A DNA stretch of 64,000 nucleotides from Albifimbria verrucaria. Taxonomy: Eukaryota > Ascomycota > Sordariomycetes > Hypocreales > Stachybotryaceae. Within the stretch, counting starts at the first letter, position 1. Each line of letters begins with the position of its first letter. The stretch covers positions 806,001 to 870,000 of the forward strand of contig JAHREC010000007.1 in NCBI GenBank assembly GCA_020081605.1, written 5' to 3'. Under the pieces are notes generated by a model. The model was not told the origin of the DNA. It worked only from the letters and a program-made list of their open reading frames with translations, and ran no database searches. Positions 21,677 to 34,000 of this stretch are shown here, piece by piece. Made by a program: the position numbers and the translations under genes.

Positions 21677-24600
21677 CTTGGAGGATGAGGTTGATGATTG
21701 TGAGGATGTGCTTCGGTGATGTGTGCGGTGTCGGCCACTTGACTCGAGTGGTAATAACGAAACCATCGGAAGGTGGTATGTGTAGAAGGAGGTGTGCCTC
21801 TTGGTGATGGGCAACTAGAGACGCTGGACAGCAGTCACTGTTTGTGTTTGTATTTGTGTTTGTGGTTTTGCGACACCGACAAGTGTGTGTGTCTTTTGGT
21901 GCTCTGCTGTAAGTCTGTCTTGCTTGGGTCGGGCGTGCGATCCGTGGATAACCGAAACGTCCAATTGCTCCCAAAACGGCGTTGTATAAACCAAGTCGGA
22001 TGTTTTATAACTTGAGCAGAAAGTTTCAAAGTTTCCGAGCAGGGGAGGGAAGGTATTAATTTCAGGTATGAAATGAAAATGATGTCGGCGGGAGGAGGGT
22101 GAGGGAGTATTCTTAGATAAACTACGGCGACCTGACCAGGAAGCTTCGACAAGGCGCAGAGATCGACCGGGGAGGGGGAAGCGTGTGAGGGAATGAATGG
22201 CAAAGCAGGGCCAGCTTAAGGTGCAATTAAAATGGACCCGGGCGTTTCCCAAAGCTGTGCTAGTCGGGGCTTTGGCTTCTGCGTTACTGACCCAGCCTAG
22301 ACCTGGACCCAGTGCAGGATACAGTTAATTGTCTAAGCTTCGACGGGGTGGAGCTGCAGGAGCATGTAACCAAGTTTTGGACGTGTGGCTCCCTTTTCCT
22401 TGCCCGGTTCCAAAATAACCTGGCAATCTCTCTTGGTTGATTGACTGATTGCTTGAGCGATGTGCAAGCGAGAGCCACACCAGGCTGCAAGAGGAAAATA
22501 GGCAGTGTACGGTGCAGGACCCGGCACGGGAATTGGTCAAACTATTTTCTGAGGCTGACAGGCCGAGACCTCGTAACAAATTCTTTTTATCTATCGCCAC
22601 ACGCAGAGCCTTGGGCGTTCTTGGGCCGTGTACGGATGCCGAGTATGGCCTGTTCAGTTGTGGACGCGCGTGGTGCAGGTGAGTTGTGGTGATTGTGGAG
22701 TGGTGGTCCAATAACCTGTAACTGTAGCCTGATAAAGGAAGAGGCAAGAAGTGAGAAAGACAGAAAAAAAGCAACCGGCCGTGGGGACTGTGCGAGCGGC
22801 TGCTGTCAATGTGGATGCCAAGATGCTACAATATGGAGTAGCTGAAGGGGGCGGGCAGATGGATGGAACGGTATATGCAGCCTTTTAATCTCCACAACCG
22901 GGGATTTATTGATCTGTGTGCCCGCTACGCAGCGCGAGATGGGCTTCCACAACACAGACAAGAAAGCGGCTGCGGTGAGATAAGGGGAGACAAGACGCTC
23001 TCACAAGAGTCCCAGGTTTGGGTGGGTGGGGATCGCGGCACGGCTTGTGCGGCGGCGCCAGGGCTGGGCCGGGGCCTCTTGCTGAGTGGACAGGAGGGCG
23101 CCGACGAGGCCTGACCGGCTGCAGAGCGTCTGCAGGTTCGCAAACTGCTAGCTTAGTGCTTGCTGGTGGTGGTGGTGGCCGTGGTAGTGGTGGTGGCCTT
23201 GCTGCAGGCCAGGAATACGGGCGGCAGTGTGAATGGCAGCCCAGGGCGTGGCAACGTGACCCGACGAGGTGCTGTTTCTGGATGCCCTGCTGCTGCTGCT
23301 GGCTGCTCGTGGAGTTGTAGTTGAGGATGGAGTTGCTGCTGATGCACGAGTGGGCGGGGTTTGCTGCAACTGATAGTGCTGGGCTGTTCCTCGAAGCTGT
23401 GGTCTGCAGGCGGGTAATCGATCAGATACATTTGACGCCCGTTTATGAGATGTCTCAAAACGTGCCTCGGTATTAAAAAATGGGCTCAGCGGTTTAACAC
23501 GGCCCTGACGAGAGCATCAGGTGGGCGTGGTGTGACTCGTCGGCGCAGAACTGGTGATGTGTTTTGGTGTTCCGTTTTTTTGCCTCGTTAGGCCTCGTTC
23601 CGTTTCCGTCAAACGGTAAATTGACTCAGGTTGAAAAGTGCCGGTGTGGGTTCTTTTTGCGATGGGCGGGAATTATTGCAATCTTATCGACTCTTTTGTT
23701 GGCCTTCCTATTCTTAGAATGGGCACCTGGAATGGTGGATGGTGGATGACAGCCCGAAAATGACGTGAGTAAGTAATTAAACTGGGAGTTTCCAAAACTG
23801 GCAAAAAAACCCTTCAAAAAGATAACGAGATGGGAAACGCTGAGAGGTGCCTGTGGTGTGGTGGTACAGTACAAGTGGCAGGGTATCAGACGTGGTATGG
23901 CAGAGTCGTATTTAGATATCGGTCGTTTCTCCTCGTAGAATCATCAAGTAGTTTCTGGTTGTAGTAGAATACAGAGTGTGTGCATGGGTCTAGGAAAGGC
24001 AGAGGCTCTGCTCCAAGGACGAGCGGGTGCGTGTTATATATCGAGCATCGAGATAGACAACACCCGGTGTTGAGATGGCAAAGCGGGTGAAAATCAGGTT
24101 CTTTACATCATATCCCCATAAGTTTCCCTCATCCCTCAAGCAAATCCACATTCACACACCATAGCACACTCTTGATTCCCGTATCCAGCGGTGAGTAAAG
24201 CCACACCTCCTGTAGACAGGCCATGGTGGCGCCCTGCTGCCCACCCTCCCGATTATTGGTCCGTTCTCTATCTATCGAGGCCCTTCCCTGTAATGCCATA
24301 GATAGGCAGAGCCTTGGTTTTTTCCAGTCTAGGATGGTTTGGTGGGAAAGGAGGGATGGGGAATTGGGAGGCTTCTTGCATCATCGGTCACCCTCCATTA
24401 CTTCACTCGCAATGATCCGGATCCGTTGGCTCACTAGCCACAAGGCCACACCCCACAGGTTCCGTTTCAGAGACAGACAATCCGGGCAAGGGCCACGTTT
24501 TGCGCGTCAAGGTTCCCGGGATCCTCGTGATATAATTGTCTTAGCCCTCAAAAACGTGGGTTTCTCTGTTTCGCTATTTATTCCCTCGTTGGGGTGCAAG

Positions 24601-25539
24601 GTTGTGTCACAAGCCTGGCGCAGATTCCACCGCTTTCATTGCGTCACAAACTCAATGCCATTAAAAAAAAATTCCTGCCGATGCTATCAAGGCTCGCCTC
24701 TCTGCTTATCAACTTGGCTGACGCCAGGGCCCGATATTGGTTGTCGAGAAATTATCTAGACGGAGCAAATGGTCCCAACCTAGCCCTCCATCAGCCTCTT
24801 GAATAATGCTCCCACCGTTGCTGAATGTCAATCTTTACCCAACAGTAGACTCACTGATTCACCTTCTCCCTCGCATGGAGCCCCTATCCAAAAGGCGTCT
24901 CCCGAGCGCTTGATCGACGGCTAGCTCCCGTGATAGGCAGAAGTCTGGATTGTTAAAAGAACCATTTTGTGCGACCTACCCTTGCCTCTTCAAACAAATC
25001 GCCCGAATAATCGGTCTTCAACTGTCCAGCCTTGCATCAGAGCCCCTGCCGATCCAGCCTGGCGCTCTCTGATTGCGTCGCCCGTCTGGGTCCATGACCT
25101 CATGAGCGGGCACCCTTTTCCGAAGATGCCCTCCCCACTTCCGGACCCATGCTCAACGTTTGGCGGGAGATATCATCTACTCCACTCGGAGCGCTCTCCG
25201 ATACTATCGTCTCGTCGTTTCCCCTGCCGCCGCTTCAGCATTGGGTCATGTGTCATGTGGTAGGGACCAGCTTACGGGCGGCAGAGAGCGTCGTTGGACA
25301 GGTCGTTTGAGGCCCAGATGCAACGTAATACCCGATGGAAGTCGGCTCTCGGTCCCTGCATCCTTACTGAGGGATCGCCTAACCTAGACATGTCATCAAC
25401 TTGACTTGGACTTCGCCATCCGGACGTATGTCCGGCCCCACGGGGATTGTTATCCCACTATGACACCATCAACAATACGTAAGAGATCTAGGTTTAGGAC
25501 TTCTTTGGTAGCAGCAAGAGCGTCATCCCTTGCCTCAAC
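21677..25539. other. Long gene-poor region with simple repeats
   Basis: Nearly 4 kb without a supportable gene. The left end is the 5' flank of the gene at 21147, with GTTTGT-like simple repeats near 21840-21875. A TGG/GTGG-rich stretch lies at 23162-23197. Open frames exist on both strands but are short, overlap each other and show no domain or splice logic. It could hold long noncoding transcripts; the sequence alone does not show it. Confidence 0.4.
23162..23197. repeat. TGG-rich simple repeat
   Basis: Imperfect run of TGG/GTGG units in the gene-poor region. Confidence 0.75.
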
Positions 25540-25838
25540 CTACGCACGCACATCAAATTGAGCAAAAATTTGCACAACTGCACCAAATACTGTCCTGGAA
25601 TGTCGGTCGTTATTCCACCTGATTGACAAACAAAGTTATCGCCTCTATTTTCTCACCCAGGTATTTGCTCAAAAGCATCGATAATTGACTTCATTTGGAA
25701 TTCCAAGTGGTGTTTGATGTCAATTCCTTGCTGAACGGAGCCGTTTTTGAGAGGAGGCTGATCTCGCGGATCCATGTCCATCAATGAGGCTTGAATTTCA
25801 GGTGACCGAACAGTGCGTGATTTGCCATCTTGTGTCAT
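25540..25838 (-). CDS. Possible small two-exon protein, unknown
   Basis: Exon 25838-25657 encodes MTQDGKSRTVRSPEIQASLM...HHLEFQMKSIIDAFEQIPG. A GTGAGA...TTCCAG intron joins in phase to 25594-25540 (TVFGAVVQIFAQFDVRA, stop), for 78 aa in total. Upstream, a good GTGAGT...CTAAC...CTACAG intron at about 25871-25920 hints at a further 5' exon, but the frame after it does not stay open into this ORF. No family resemblance. It may be a short gene or part of a decayed one. Confidence 0.35.
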
Positions 25839-25869
25839 AATTTGGTAAATGCTGCCAATCGTTGAGTCT

Positions 25870-26564
25870 CATACACTGTAGAAACCAAATGATGGTTAGA
25901 AAAGAAACAAGAATTACTCACATTGTTTACACACGTCACTCATCCAGCTGGCATGAAGCATGGGTGTATTCATGGCACAGTATACCGAAGAACGCAATCC
26001 AACATTATTGGCACTTCTCGACGGACTTGCCCTGTCCCTTCAATTTTGGGTCAGACCTGTTCAGTTTCACAGCAAGTCTTTTGTCTATAACCTATCATTT
26101 TTATTGTTTCTGCCCTGAGAAAAGGAACCCACGGCTCTTTCATTAGACATTGGACGTAAGTAGGATCCAGTTAAACCCGAAAAACGGCCCATAGTGTTAA
26201 CTATTCCTCAATCTCCTTGTGATCGACGTCTCGGACTTAGGCTTATCACAAGGAGTCGTGTTGTATGCTGAATGACGTATGAGCATGATGAGGACTGCAA
26301 ACTATGAGAACCTTGAATTTCGCATAATTGTGTCAATGTCTGATTAGTAGAATTTGCATATCTACAGGCCCTAATTTTGTTGATTGCCTCTTGCAGCTCT
26401 TATCTTGTTTCTCGTCACTCAAGCCAAACTCTCGCGAATAATTCACCTCCAGGTTCGATGTGTTGATTGGAACATTGTGAAATGGTCATGTGTTTTTGTG
26501 CCTCTTTTCTTTGTAAAATGCGACACTTGAAACGAATCGTAGACACAAGGGGTGTAGCTTGGTG
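25870..26564. other. Intergenic region
   Basis: No gene recognised between the small two-exon frame and the 3' end of the second STAND receptor. Confidence 0.4.
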
Positions 26565-29500
26565 CTAACCGCTTTTCAACCATTTCATATCGCCTCCTGT
26601 TCTCTCCAAATATACCCAATCAGTGGAATTAGGGACTTTTACCTGCCCCAGAGTCGGACTAAACCTCTGGAACCCAAAGGCCTTAAGTAATTCCTCCTCG
26701 CCTGTCCTTAACACTGTTTCAAATATGTTCTCCATAGGGGACATTTCAGAATCCTCTGTAACTGTTACACCAGCTTTCTCCAATAGTATTACTGTAGTAC
26801 GGGCACAGCTCTGTCCCACAGCTAAGTTGTAGAGATGGTGCCGTGAATCCTTGAACGTGGTATGTCGATCCAATAGGAGCTTACCGATTTCATCATGTCC
26901 GTGTCTAACTGCTAGCTCGAGGGCAGTGAATCCATCTGTATCAGTAGTCTCTGTTGCTGCGCCTTGGTCAATTAGTACACGGACAGCAGCTATCTTACCT
27001 ACTATACAAGCCGAGATCAACAATTGGTTCAAAATAGAGGACAGGGAATGAGAAGCTGCAGCAGGTACATCCATACTCATCCCGTCGTGATGACTGTCAA
27101 GATAAAGCCATCTATACAAAGCCTTGCTCCTGCCCTCTCGGACATCCGGTATCAAATCCATGAGCTCCTCCTCGAAAAGGGAGTAATCATTGTCTCTCCT
27201 GTCCGAGATACACAGTATTACACGGTACAGCGCTGATTGGAGAGCGTGCTCTAAAGATTGGTGGCCAATTTTGTAACCCCAGGGATTTTTTGCTCTCTTG
27301 CTAATGGGGAGATCAACAACCTCCGTGTTCTTGTGAACAGCTGCTTGTATCGAAACCGGGATTTTTTCTTGTTCACCGCGTTTATATCAGCTCCTCCATT
27401 GAGAAGCAGCTGGCAGGCCTCTGCATTGCTTGCTCCCGCATGCATCAAGGCATTGAAGCCTGAACGACCTGCTGCATTAACACTAGCACTCTTTTCAAGT
27501 AGAAGCTTGAGAATATTCCCATATTTATTAGCAGATGCCCACATAAGAGGAGTAGCACCTGACCAATTTGCGGTTTGCACATCGGCTCCTTTCTGAAGAA
27601 GGAGTTCCACAATCCCTCATGACCTCTATCAACGGCATACATAAGAGCGTCATTACCCTCATCATCTCTTGCATTTATATCCGCCCCTTTATCAAGGAGA
27701 TTTAATGTAATTTTGAGGTTTCGGGTTAAGATGGCGTACATCAAGGCATTACGGCCTCGAAACATCTGGTCTATTCGTGCTCCCGATTCAACTAAGGGCT
27801 GGATAATGCTTTCATACCCAAGTGATGCGGCTTCGATAAGAGGTGGGTCACCGAATTCGTTGCTTGCATCGTTTAGGTCTCCGGGCTTGAGCTTCTGAAG
27901 AAGCTGTTTCCCACGACAGGCCCAAAGCTTTCAGTTCCAATGACAAACCCAGAAAGTTGTCCGAAATGAAAATAAACCGTGAAATCAATATAAATAATCC
28001 AGAACTTTCTTTGCTTAGTGTTGCATAATTCATGGACAAGAGGGAAAAGTTCAGCCCTTTGGCTAGATTTTGTGCTTCGGAGATGATACTGCCAATTTTC
28101 TGCCGAGTACTTGAAGAAAACCATAGCAGCAGCCAGAGGAGCATTTGATCTCGCTTTTTCCCACCAAAAATTGGACACTATGTAGTGCCTAGAACACCAA
28201 GATTCAGGAAAACAGAAATCGTTGTTCAAACCTGCAGCATACATGTCAAATTCGACACAAAGAAGATAGATCATACAGATCACAGCGAATAAGCGATTTG
28301 ATTCCTCTAGACATAAAGATGAGCACCATTTAAGGCTTCCTGTATCTGGCTCAGGCCCCGGAAGAGTTTCAGGGGGTCGCAATTGATAAGAAATTCTCGT
28401 GCTGTCTGGTGTAACAGGTAAATGCTCGAGTCAACAATAGTCACGAACAATCCACAGAGCTCCCTTACGGTCTCACGAAATCGAATCTCAGGCTCCGGTT
28501 TTATTTCGTAGCATGACTTATGTTCCGTCCGAATGGCCATCGCCATCGCCATCTCGCTCAATGTGAGAGGTCTGTGGGCAGCCACTATAATCTGTAGAAG
28601 CTTCTTGGCCTTTTCTTTGTCGCGGCTACGATTGAGAATTTTTTCATAGACTGCCTCGACTGTTTTTGGAAGTTCACGCACAATCTTGCGTAGGTTGTCT
28701 TCCGTTAAATCAATGCTTTCGTTGATAACATCAAATACTAGATGCACCCACAAATATGTGCGATTTGGGTTTTTGTCAACTCCTCCTGCAGAGCTTGGAC
28801 TTCTTCATAGTCCAACTTGAGTCTTGATGATAGTGAGTCGAGTTTAGACTTAATCACAAAGCTGATCTCCGCGGAAATTTCATCCACCTCCTTCTGATTT
28901 TCACCATTCAAATGAATAGTTGGCCAACGACTCTCAAGGGCTTGAAAGTCCCGTTGTATTTGAGTATATCCCCGGCTAGTTAGAATGAACTTAAGAGAAA
29001 AAGTTATTTTTCCAGAAGCAAAAAGCTCGCATAAAGCCTTGACGATCCCCGTCGGTCTGACTCTTCGCACTCATCCAAGGCGTCAATTAGACATATGATC
29101 TCCTGGCACGTGAACTTTTGGCAACCTCGAGGAACATCTGCCAAAGATCCGAAAATGAGTTGAGTAGCTGTTCGCCATCCCTCTTGTATGTTTCCAGGAT
29201 ATTCTCGGTGAGAAGTGCCGGCTCTTGGATGAATAGTTGACGTAAAATGCAACACAAGGCGCTTATTGAAGTCCTTTGATCCCCAAAATCATCTTTGAAG
29301 AAGAAATAGCATACTAGCCTTTCATCCGAGTTTGGAAGGATATCATCAACTAGATGTTTGATCAACACCGATTTTCCGCAACCTGGATCCGCGGAGACCC
29401 AAAGCAGCCCAGAGTCTTGGGAAAGCCATTTTTGGTACTGGTGATGCTTCATAAACCACTCGCATGTTCCATGGAGATGTACAGGATTTCTGTCCTTGCG

Positions 29501-30510
29501 GTCGCGGTAATGGCACTTGTACAATGTTTTGAGAAACTCTAGCTCTAACTTCTTCCGATCACCCCTTTCCGTGGGTGATTCATGGCCGTAGCGAATCTTG
29601 GTCAAACTTGTACCCAGGCTATTTTCTCCAGCATCATTGCTTGTTTTGGTAGAGCCAGGAGAAGATATTGGAACCGAGGATTGTGGATTACCCTTTGAGA
29701 CAGCTTTTTATATAAAGCCATAATATTGCTCTTAACCAAGTTCAAATTCTCTTCATCTTCTCGAGTCATGCCAAATCTGCAGAGTCCACCGTGACCAGCT
29801 TTCAGTTTGACAGTTTGTTCGATATCTCCAGGAGTTTCATTATTGCACTCTCTTTGGATACTTGCTGTAGTTCACTCGTCAGCGCCTACTATGTAGAGGG
29901 TATGCCAAACCGACCTTGTCTTCGGAACCCCAGAAAGTTATGATATTGTAATTGCTGCATTGTTGGAGCCACTGGGTATGCATGCTCTCTGTAGCTATGC
30001 TGTCACTCTTCAACACGTCTAGGAATTCTTCCCCTTTTGAAAACGGGTTACTCGCGCCAGTTTCTCTATTACACTGCCGAAGCCTACTCTGTTGGGGTTG
30101 CCACCCTTATGAGGGGTGCCAAAGAAGGCGATGCCTGTTGTCGCATCTCTGACTGGGGTGTATTTGGGATTGTGGTATGCATTGACCAGTGCTTGTTTGA
30201 TGAGCAATCCACCCAGACTATGGCCAAGAAAAATGATCGGTCGAGAGTGATTCAGCTCTCTCTGCACCCGTATAGCTTCAAGAAGCTCATTAGCCTTATC
30301 AATTAAACTACTCCTATCTTTACCATAGGCAACAGTAGCATTCCATTCATATAGGAAAATATGAGCGTTTGGGAGGCTGTCGGGAAGATCGTCCTGGAGC
30401 CAGAGGCGTTCGCCCGTATCTGTAATTCTTTTCCAGGTGTTCCACGAATGCTCTTTTGCGGTTTTACTGCGAGGGTTCAAGCCATGAATAGCGATAATGC
30501 TAAATGCCAT
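26565..30510 (-). CDS. NLR-like STAND receptor: alpha/beta hydrolase - NACHT - ankyrin repeats
   Basis: Second fungal NLR-like receptor. N-terminal alpha/beta hydrolase: FSIIAIHGLNPRSK (oxyanion), FLGHSLGGLLIKQ (nucleophile Ser), IAFFGTPHKGG. The first in-frame ATG is at 30510; the frame is open further upstream. Then a helical linker (RFGMTREDEENLNLV), NACHT with P-loop SADPGCGKSVLIKHL, Walker B ICLIDALDECEES and FILTSRGY, and RTYLWVHLVFDVI. At the C-terminus are two ankyrin blocks, one of about five units (DKGADINARDDEGNDALMYA, QKGADVQTANWSGATPLMWA) and one of about three (DQGAATETTDTDGFTALELA). Nine one-base losses (near 30031, 29705, 29116, 29047, 28764, 28315, 27909, 27611, 27362), mostly at homopolymers, split the frame; each is consistent with exactly one missing base. 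A recent pseudogene cannot be fully ruled out, but no in-frame stop remains after correction. Confidence 0.82.
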
Positions 30511-31092
30511 TAGTTCGTCGACCGTAGTGCCCTGTGATGGTCGTTGCTCACTCAACCTCTTCCCCACTACAGTGCAAGTCTGATTTGGAGTACAGCTTTA
30601 CAAGAGACTATTTCTTTCATTTAGCAATAGGTATAAACTCAACACTGTAATATATTTACCATTTTGTCAGGTTGTCATGCGTAGTATACGGATGTGAGCA
30701 GCTTAGGGCCCAGGTTCTCTCCTCTCCAACTGAGAAGTGGGGTAAACGGATAGATATGCAAGTTTGGAAGAGGCTGCCCGAGTACGCAATGTAGACTGCC
30801 AATCACAAATGTCGAGTCTGTCTTAGGCACTCGTTGCTATTCTTAGCACAATAGAGTATCGATGACTCTGAGCAAGAGATTGTCATTGGTGCTCAAGTTT
30901 ATACCAGCCGCTCAGAACAACAGCCGTTGGAGGACGAAGGTTAGACAATCACGTTCAGGAGATGTATAGTATCACATTTCAGTATTACGAGACGAAGTTA
31001 AAGCTTTTTAAATTACCCCAGCTCATGCTTGATGGTATACTTCCCTAGTGTCATCCTGGGTTATGAGGAGGCCAATCTGGCCAAGGATCATC
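30511..31092. other. Short intergenic spacer
   Basis: About 580 bp between two large genes on the same strand (composite zinc-finger protein upstream, STAND receptor downstream). No gene seen. It should carry the promoter of the receptor. Confidence 0.45.
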
Positions 31093-34000
31093 CTAACTCA
31101 ATGTCTGTAACTCAGACAAAGCAAAAGATCCAAGCTCTATCTCATCATCCTTAATACTATACAATGGCCCAAGCACTTGCGAGTCCTCTGTATAGAAACT
31201 TTCTTCCTTATCTTGTGTTGGCGATTGGAATGTGAAGGTGTTGTCTGACTCTAAGTGAGCACTGGCGGGGTTGTGTTGGATCAGGCTGGCTGGACTTATC
31301 ACCGCCACTTGTGAAAAGCTGCCAGTTTCCAGGCCACTGTTGAGATTCTGGTCCAAGGGTATATATCTTTCGCCGCCATGCTGTTGATGAGTAGGACGAT
31401 GTGACGTAGATGAAGTAGCCTGGTCGGCCATCGTAATGCTCTCAGAAAATGAGTGTATGGGCGTCCCCAGCAAAAGGCTCTCCGAGTTACCGTTACTGTC
31501 ACGATCATTTCCAAAGGGAGGTGCCCTCAAAATTGTATCTTGTGTTCCTTCCGTGGCTGGAGTCCAGTTAGAAATCAGGGTATCTAGCCCAGTAGTAATG
31601 GCTCGACGGAGCATGCCTGCTCGTATACTCTCTGTTAGATTCATTGTCAAAGCGCCGCTGGCTTCAATGATCTCTGCCAAGATATCAGGCCCATGGCTTC
31701 GACAATGTTCCTGAAACTGGGCACAATCCTTGGTCATTTTTCCATCGAGATACGGTGATTTGGGCGGAGGAACTCCAGGAAACACAATGTCCCACATCTT
31801 GAACCACCTTTCCACCTCCGTCGGATGCCTGTGTTTCCGAGATAGTTGGGACCATTGCTCCTGCGTGACCAATTTTGGCGACTCATCTGGAGCGCAATTT
31901 AACCCTGAGGGGCTCATGACGTGCGCATGGTGGCTATTCTTCGTCTTGAATGTCAATTTACATCGTGGGCAGTAGTGCTGCGGTGTATGGATTCTGAGAA
32001 GGTGCTGCTTTACACGGGAAACGTCGTTCAGTTTGAAGAGAAAACAGTCATGGTACTGAACTGAATTGTACTTCCAGAACGGACAGGCAAACCTGCGTTG
32101 CATAGACTCCTGTTTCTCTTTGAGTTTCTTGGAAGGTGGTTTTTGGAATCCATCTTCCTCATTACCTTCACAGTCGCGTTGAGAATAGGTACGTTTTCTT
32201 GACCGACCTGTAGCAGTTGTCTGTGGTGTTATTGCCAATGGGGTGGCTGACGTACCTGAGCTGCTAGAGGTGGTGGTGTTATTGCTGGAATTTTCTCCAT
32301 CAACTTGAGTCGCTATAGATGCCATATAGCAGTTGAATCCTTCAACTAGACGATCAGATACACGTTTTATGATTAAATGTATCATATCGTTAGCCCCAGC
32401 AATTTCAAGCATGCTCGATTGCGTTTCTTGTGAGAAACTGGAGATAGAAAGGATCTCAGAGTCCATAGAGTCATCTTCAATACTTCCCGTAGTGGTAAGT
32501 TCAAGTAAGCATTCTGCAGGCAAAGTAGGCACTGAATCCTTCATCATCGGCCCTGATGTCTGGTTCACGTCGCCTGTAACATCTTGACTGCCGGGAGAGA
32601 AATCTTTGGTTGCCTTGCATATATCTATGATGTGACGGCAAACTGAAAGCTCTTCAAACGTTATGGTGTTGATGGTGGTGTCTCCGAGTGTCTCAGCACG
32701 ATCACTCGAACAGGCACATCCCATAGACGGTGGGTTTAACTTGTGCCAAAGGCACACCCTATCATCGAAATTTACTAATTTCAAGGTGCCATAGGGACCT
32801 GTGAGTAGGCGTTGATTATTTGCGTAGTCCTCAGCAGGACTTAAACAAGGCCTTTGTAGCAGATTTAAGATATCATACCAGGGGATCTCAAACCCGCGGA
32901 ATCCTTCGGGGCGGCGGGCTATAGGAAACCCTCGAGCTATACAAGAGGGAGCGAGACGGCTATGGAATAGCTGTGAAGGGATTATTCTCTGCGATGAGTG
33001 AGCTTCATCATCAACGGAAGACTCAAGCTTGGCCCCTATAGAGAAATCTAGCCCAGAAGTTGTATGAATTCGTGGTGTCAAAATACGAGCGCCTTGACCC
33101 AAAGGCTGGAGTGCCGCTGCAAGCCATGCTAGTTGTTCCCCGCATTGAGCTATACCATACGCAGAGCCGGAGATAAAAATGAGGAGGTATGGACCGTTCA
33201 GAATGCATTGCACCCCATTACCGTTCCTGTCGGTTTCTGTTCATACCTGTAAGCTACTTGGTCTCAAATCTGGACAATGGCTTACCTATGAGTGAAGAAG
33301 TACCTTGATGCTGCTCCCACAACTTCTGGAGCGGCTCCAGTATGTCAATCTCTCCTTCTGGCCAAGTCTGTTGAAGATACTGTCTCACAGTGGTGGCCTG
33401 TATCTCATCATCCGATGTACCAGTCAAAGCAACCAAATTGCCTATTGAGAACGGTCCGGAGGTCGGTATTCTTCTGGTCGATTCTTGTTGGATTCGAGTT
33501 TTGATGGATTCCCATGTGAGTGTGAAGGTGACTTTGAAGGTACGTGGAGGTGCTTTGCGACTAATCATGCCAGTAGGCAGGCTCTTCAGAATTGTGTTGC
33601 GAATCTCATCTACCATCACCTTTGGTTGCGAGGTCCCCAATATGCTGACAATTGTTTTGACAAAGCAGATAGAAGCCACTGGTAAGCTTGGCTTTCCAAG
33701 ATTGTCTTACTATCAGAAGGAGCCTCGGCTGGCATGGTCTGATGGTCCTCGTAGTCATCGTCCTCATCTTCATCTTCATCCTCTGTTTCTTGGTGATGTT
33801 TCTCAGACTCTTCGTCAATATCCCTATCATTGCATCCCTCATCCTCGATATCCGTGTAGTGTTTGGTCGATATGTCCCCCAAAGTTGCATTTTTCCTGGA
33901 TTGACATACTGGGAGCTTCATCCTTCAGGCTCTCAACCTTGCTGTCGCGATCAGAATCGAACCGAGCATTTAGTTGGGAAACAATTTGACTGAGAGATGC

